NCBI GenBank assembly: GCA_005791875.1
Contig: SXTU01000175.1
Coordinates: 1 to 36,467, forward strand
Direction of reading: 5' to 3'
Length of the DNA stretch: 36,467 nucleotides
DNA from: Verrucomicrobiales bacterium
GTDB taxonomy: Bacteria; Verrucomicrobiota; Verrucomicrobiia; Limisphaerales; SXTU01
The translations under genes were made by a program, and so were the position numbers. Below, piece by piece: positions 34,549 through 36,467 of this stretch (positions are counted from its first letter, which is position 1; every line of letters starts with the position of its first letter). The notes below the pieces were generated by a model. It ran no database searches. It saw only the letters and a program-made list of their open reading frames with translations, and was not told the origin of the DNA.

Positions 34549-36467
34549 ATGAAGAAGTTGCTTTTCGCCGCTGGCGTTGTGCTGGCACTTTTGTGTCACA
34601 TTCCTGCGTCTGCCCAAGTGCCCGGCGGCGCGCTCTCGCTGGTGGATGACAAGAAGGCCAAGGCGCTGATTGACGCGGGCGATGCGCGGTTCGAGGCGGG
34701 GGAGTTACCGGCGGCGATGGACCTCTACAAGGCCGTGCTGGACCGCTACCCCGTTTCCCGCTGGCGCTTCCTCGCCCGGCTCAAGATGGGCAAGCAGTTC
34801 CTCAAGGAGAAGAAATTTGACCTCGCGCTCGATCAGTTCCGCCGCGTGGCCGTCGAGGACAACAAAGACTCCGACCAGTCTGGCGATGCCAGCTTGCATG
34901 TGGGCATTTGTTTCTTCGAGATGGGCAAGTTCGAGGAGGCTTTTGGCGAGTTGCGGAAGGTCATCAAGCTGCATCCTGGCACGCCTTACTCGAACGACGC
35001 CTATTATTACATCGGCCAAGCGCACTTCAAAATGGGCCGCTTCGCCAACGCCATCGAGGCCTTCAAGAACGTCGGCACCTCGATTGACCCGCAGGCGCAG
35101 GAGGCGGAGAAGCTCGACGCCGGCAAGCGCCTGTTCATCAAGATTGATGACAAGGATCTCTCCGCCCAGGCCGGCGAGACCGGCGTGGTCGTCATCATCG
35201 AGACCACGGCGGGCGACAAGGAGTCCGTCACCTGCTTTCCGGTCACGCCCGGGGCCTCGATCCTCATGGGCAGCCTTCGCACTCAACTCGGCGACGCCAA
35301 GCCCGGGGACAATGTGGTGCAGCTCATCGGCACGGACAAAATCAAGGTCACCTACACCGACAAGCAGACCGCCAAAGCCGAGCTGAACATTGTTCGCACG
35401 AAGGAAATCAAGGTCGTCGGCAATGCCCGCGTGAAGGTCGTGGACGGCGCGTTTTCAGAGTCCGTTGGCGCCGTCGTGCTGGACAAGCCCGCGTTCCTGT
35501 TCCTTCATGATTCGGACCGCGATGCCTCGGCGAAGTCGGACGAGATCGAGGTCATCGTCCGCACCAAGCGCCCCGTGGAGGAAAACCCCGACACCGAGAA
35601 AGCCGAGAAACCTGCTGGCAACGGGGCCGCCGCCCTTGAGGCGCTCGAAAAGGCCGAGCCTATCTTCAAAGTCATCGACGAGAAAAAGGTGAAGCTCGTC
35701 GAGAAGCCGGCCGAAGGGGCCGCTGCCGGTGCGGCGGTGCACACGGGTGTTTTCATCGGCGTCATCCAGATGGGGCGCCAGGGCGAGGTCCCGAACCCCG
35801 CCGCCGTGGTGGGGCAAGTCGGCGACGTGCTGGAGATCGAGTATCTCGACGAGATCAGTCTTGAGGCCAAGCCCATCGCGCGGAAGACAGTGGCCCGCGT
35901 CATCGAGGGCAACCTGAATCCGCTGCAGGTCGCCAACGCGAAAATCAACGACGAGGAGCTGAAGTTCAAAACCGCGCTCAAGACCAGCGAGGCGCTCAAG
36001 AACATCGGCAACATCTATAAGGACCTCGGCCTCGCCAAGCAGGCCACGGAGAAATACAAGCAGGCGCTCATCGAGACCGAGCAGGTGGCCCGCAGCTATG
36101 GCGCGCTGAACCAGCGTCTGCTCGAACAGACCTACGTGCAGATGTGGAAGATTTATTATGCGATGGACGACCTCGGTCGCGCGGCGCAGATGTGCTTGGA
36201 GCTTCAGCGGCGGTTCCCAGAAAGCCCGTTCGTGGACGATGCGTTGCTGCTCATGGGCCAGGTCAGCCAGAAGCAGGGCAAGTTTCAGGAGGCCATCGGC
36301 GTCTATCGCCGCCTCTCCGCCTTGAAGAACTCCCCGCTCGCGCCCTCCGCGCAATACGCCATCGGCGAGTGCTACGAGGAGCTGGGCACGACGCAGAAGA
36401 ACAAGATTTACTACGACGAGGCGTTCCTCGCGTTCAAGGGCTGCTTCGAGAAGTTCCCGAACTCGAA
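34549..36467 (+). CDS. Exported TPR-repeat protein (3' end outside window)
   Basis: 639 complete codons are present and the frame is open at the window end. The N-terminus MKKLLFAAGVVLALLCHIPASA is a clear signal peptide. Four TPR-like units follow (about residues 35-185), for example LIDAGDARFEAGELPAAMDLY, HVGICFFEMGKFEEAFGEL and YIGQAHFKMGRFANAIEAF. A beta-rich middle region (about 190-470) interrupts the solenoid; it contains GETGVVVIIETTAGD and VPNPAAVVGQVGDV and a charged Lys/Glu/Pro stretch. TPR units then resume from about 480 (NIGNIYKDLGLAKQATEKY, LLLMGQVSQKQGKFQEAIG). It is probably a periplasmic scaffold similar in outline to CpoB/YbgF- or BamD-type TPR proteins, but the middle insertion is unlike those and no specific function can be assigned. 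Confidence 0.88.
   Translation, partial: MKKLLFAAGVVLALLCHIPASAQVPGGALSLVDDKKAKALIDAGDARFEAGELPAAMDLYKAVLDRYPVSRWRFLARLKMGKQFLKEKKFDLALDQFRRVAVEDNKDSDQSGDASLHVGICFFEMGKFEEAFGELRKVIKLHPGTPYSNDAYYYIGQAHFKMGRFANAIEAFKNVGTSIDPQAQEAEKLDAGKRLFIKIDDKDLSAQAGETGVVVIIETTAGDKESVTCFPVTPGASILMGSLRTQLGDAKPGDNVVQLIGTDKIKVTYTDKQTAKAELNIVRTKEIKVVGNARVKVVDGAFSESVGAVVLDKPAFLFLHDSDRDASAKSDEIEVIVRTKRPVEENPDTEKAEKPAGNGAAALEALEKAEPIFKVIDEKKVKLVEKPAEGAAAGAAVHTGVFIGVIQMGRQGEVPNPAAVVGQVGDVLEIEYLDEISLEAKPIARKTVARVIEGNLNPLQVANAKINDEELKFKTALKTSEALKNIGNIYKDLGLAKQATEKYKQALIETEQVARSYGALNQRLLEQTYVQMWKIYYAMDDLGRAAQMCLELQRRFPESPFVDDALLLMGQVSQKQGKFQEAIGVYRRLSALKNSPLAPSAQYAIGECYEELGTTQKNKIYYDEAFLAFKGCFEKFPNS

Noticed and set aside
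1-36467. Mobile element or prophage
   Set aside because: I see no transposase, integrase, tRNA attachment site or phage gene; the inverted repeats look like small non-coding elements.

Overview
The window looks like a high-GC chromosomal segment of a Verrucomicrobiota bacterium, most likely a Limisphaerales/Pedosphaera-like lineage. That placement is an inference from gene content. It rests on Tat-exported sugar phosphate isomerases, a formylglycine sulfatase, a cytochrome-containing DUF1587/1595/1592/1588/1585 protein, NHL and PQQ propellers, paired PilT ATPases with a receiver-like partner, and gaps filled with short-unit hairpin repeats. I see no rRNA, tRNA, CRISPR array, integrase or transposase. 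No stretch longer than 300 bases lacks a gene.

Layout. Positions 1-4842 (minus strand) hold a MidA/NDUFAF7-like methyltransferase, a secreted S9 peptidase with a glutamyl-endopeptidase-like signature, and a Tat-exported TIM-barrel isomerase cut by the window edge. Positions 4860-7894 (plus) hold a pilus locus: pilT interrupted by one amber codon, a second PilT/PilU-type ATPase, and a small degenerate receiver-like protein. Positions 8150-13018 (minus) hold a probable operon of sulfatase, sugar phosphate isomerase/epimerase and a broken DUF1592-family cytochrome protein carrying one nonsense codon and one frameshift. Positions 13136-17796 (plus) hold a complete single-chain pyruvate carboxylase and a secreted NHL propeller. 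Positions 17869-22334 (minus) hold an SNF2 helicase with a SWIM zinc finger, followed by a PQQ-type propeller. Positions 22469-29052 (plus) hold a tightly overlapping four-gene operon: a membrane-anchored auxiliary protein, an ABC ATPase, a two-half ABC-2 permease and an exported HEAT-repeat protein. Positions 29104-34404 (minus) encode a 1766-residue secreted multi-domain protein. Positions 34549-36467 (plus) encode an exported TPR protein cut by the window end.

The genes suggest a heterotroph degrading sulfated or complex polysaccharides outside the cytoplasm (sulfatase, isomerases, the giant carbohydrate-binding-like protein, propellers), with type IV pilus motility and anaplerotic carboxylation.

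Three things stand out. First, three single-nucleotide lesions lie in two otherwise well-preserved genes (5352, 8739 and 9346), which means either recent pseudogenisation or consensus errors. Second, short-unit repeats, several folding into long hairpins, fill nearly every gap from 950 to 8113, and one heptamer array lies in frame inside the methyltransferase. Third, the auxiliary-ABC-HEAT operon and the giant protein with an internally duplicated two-module block have no function I can name.
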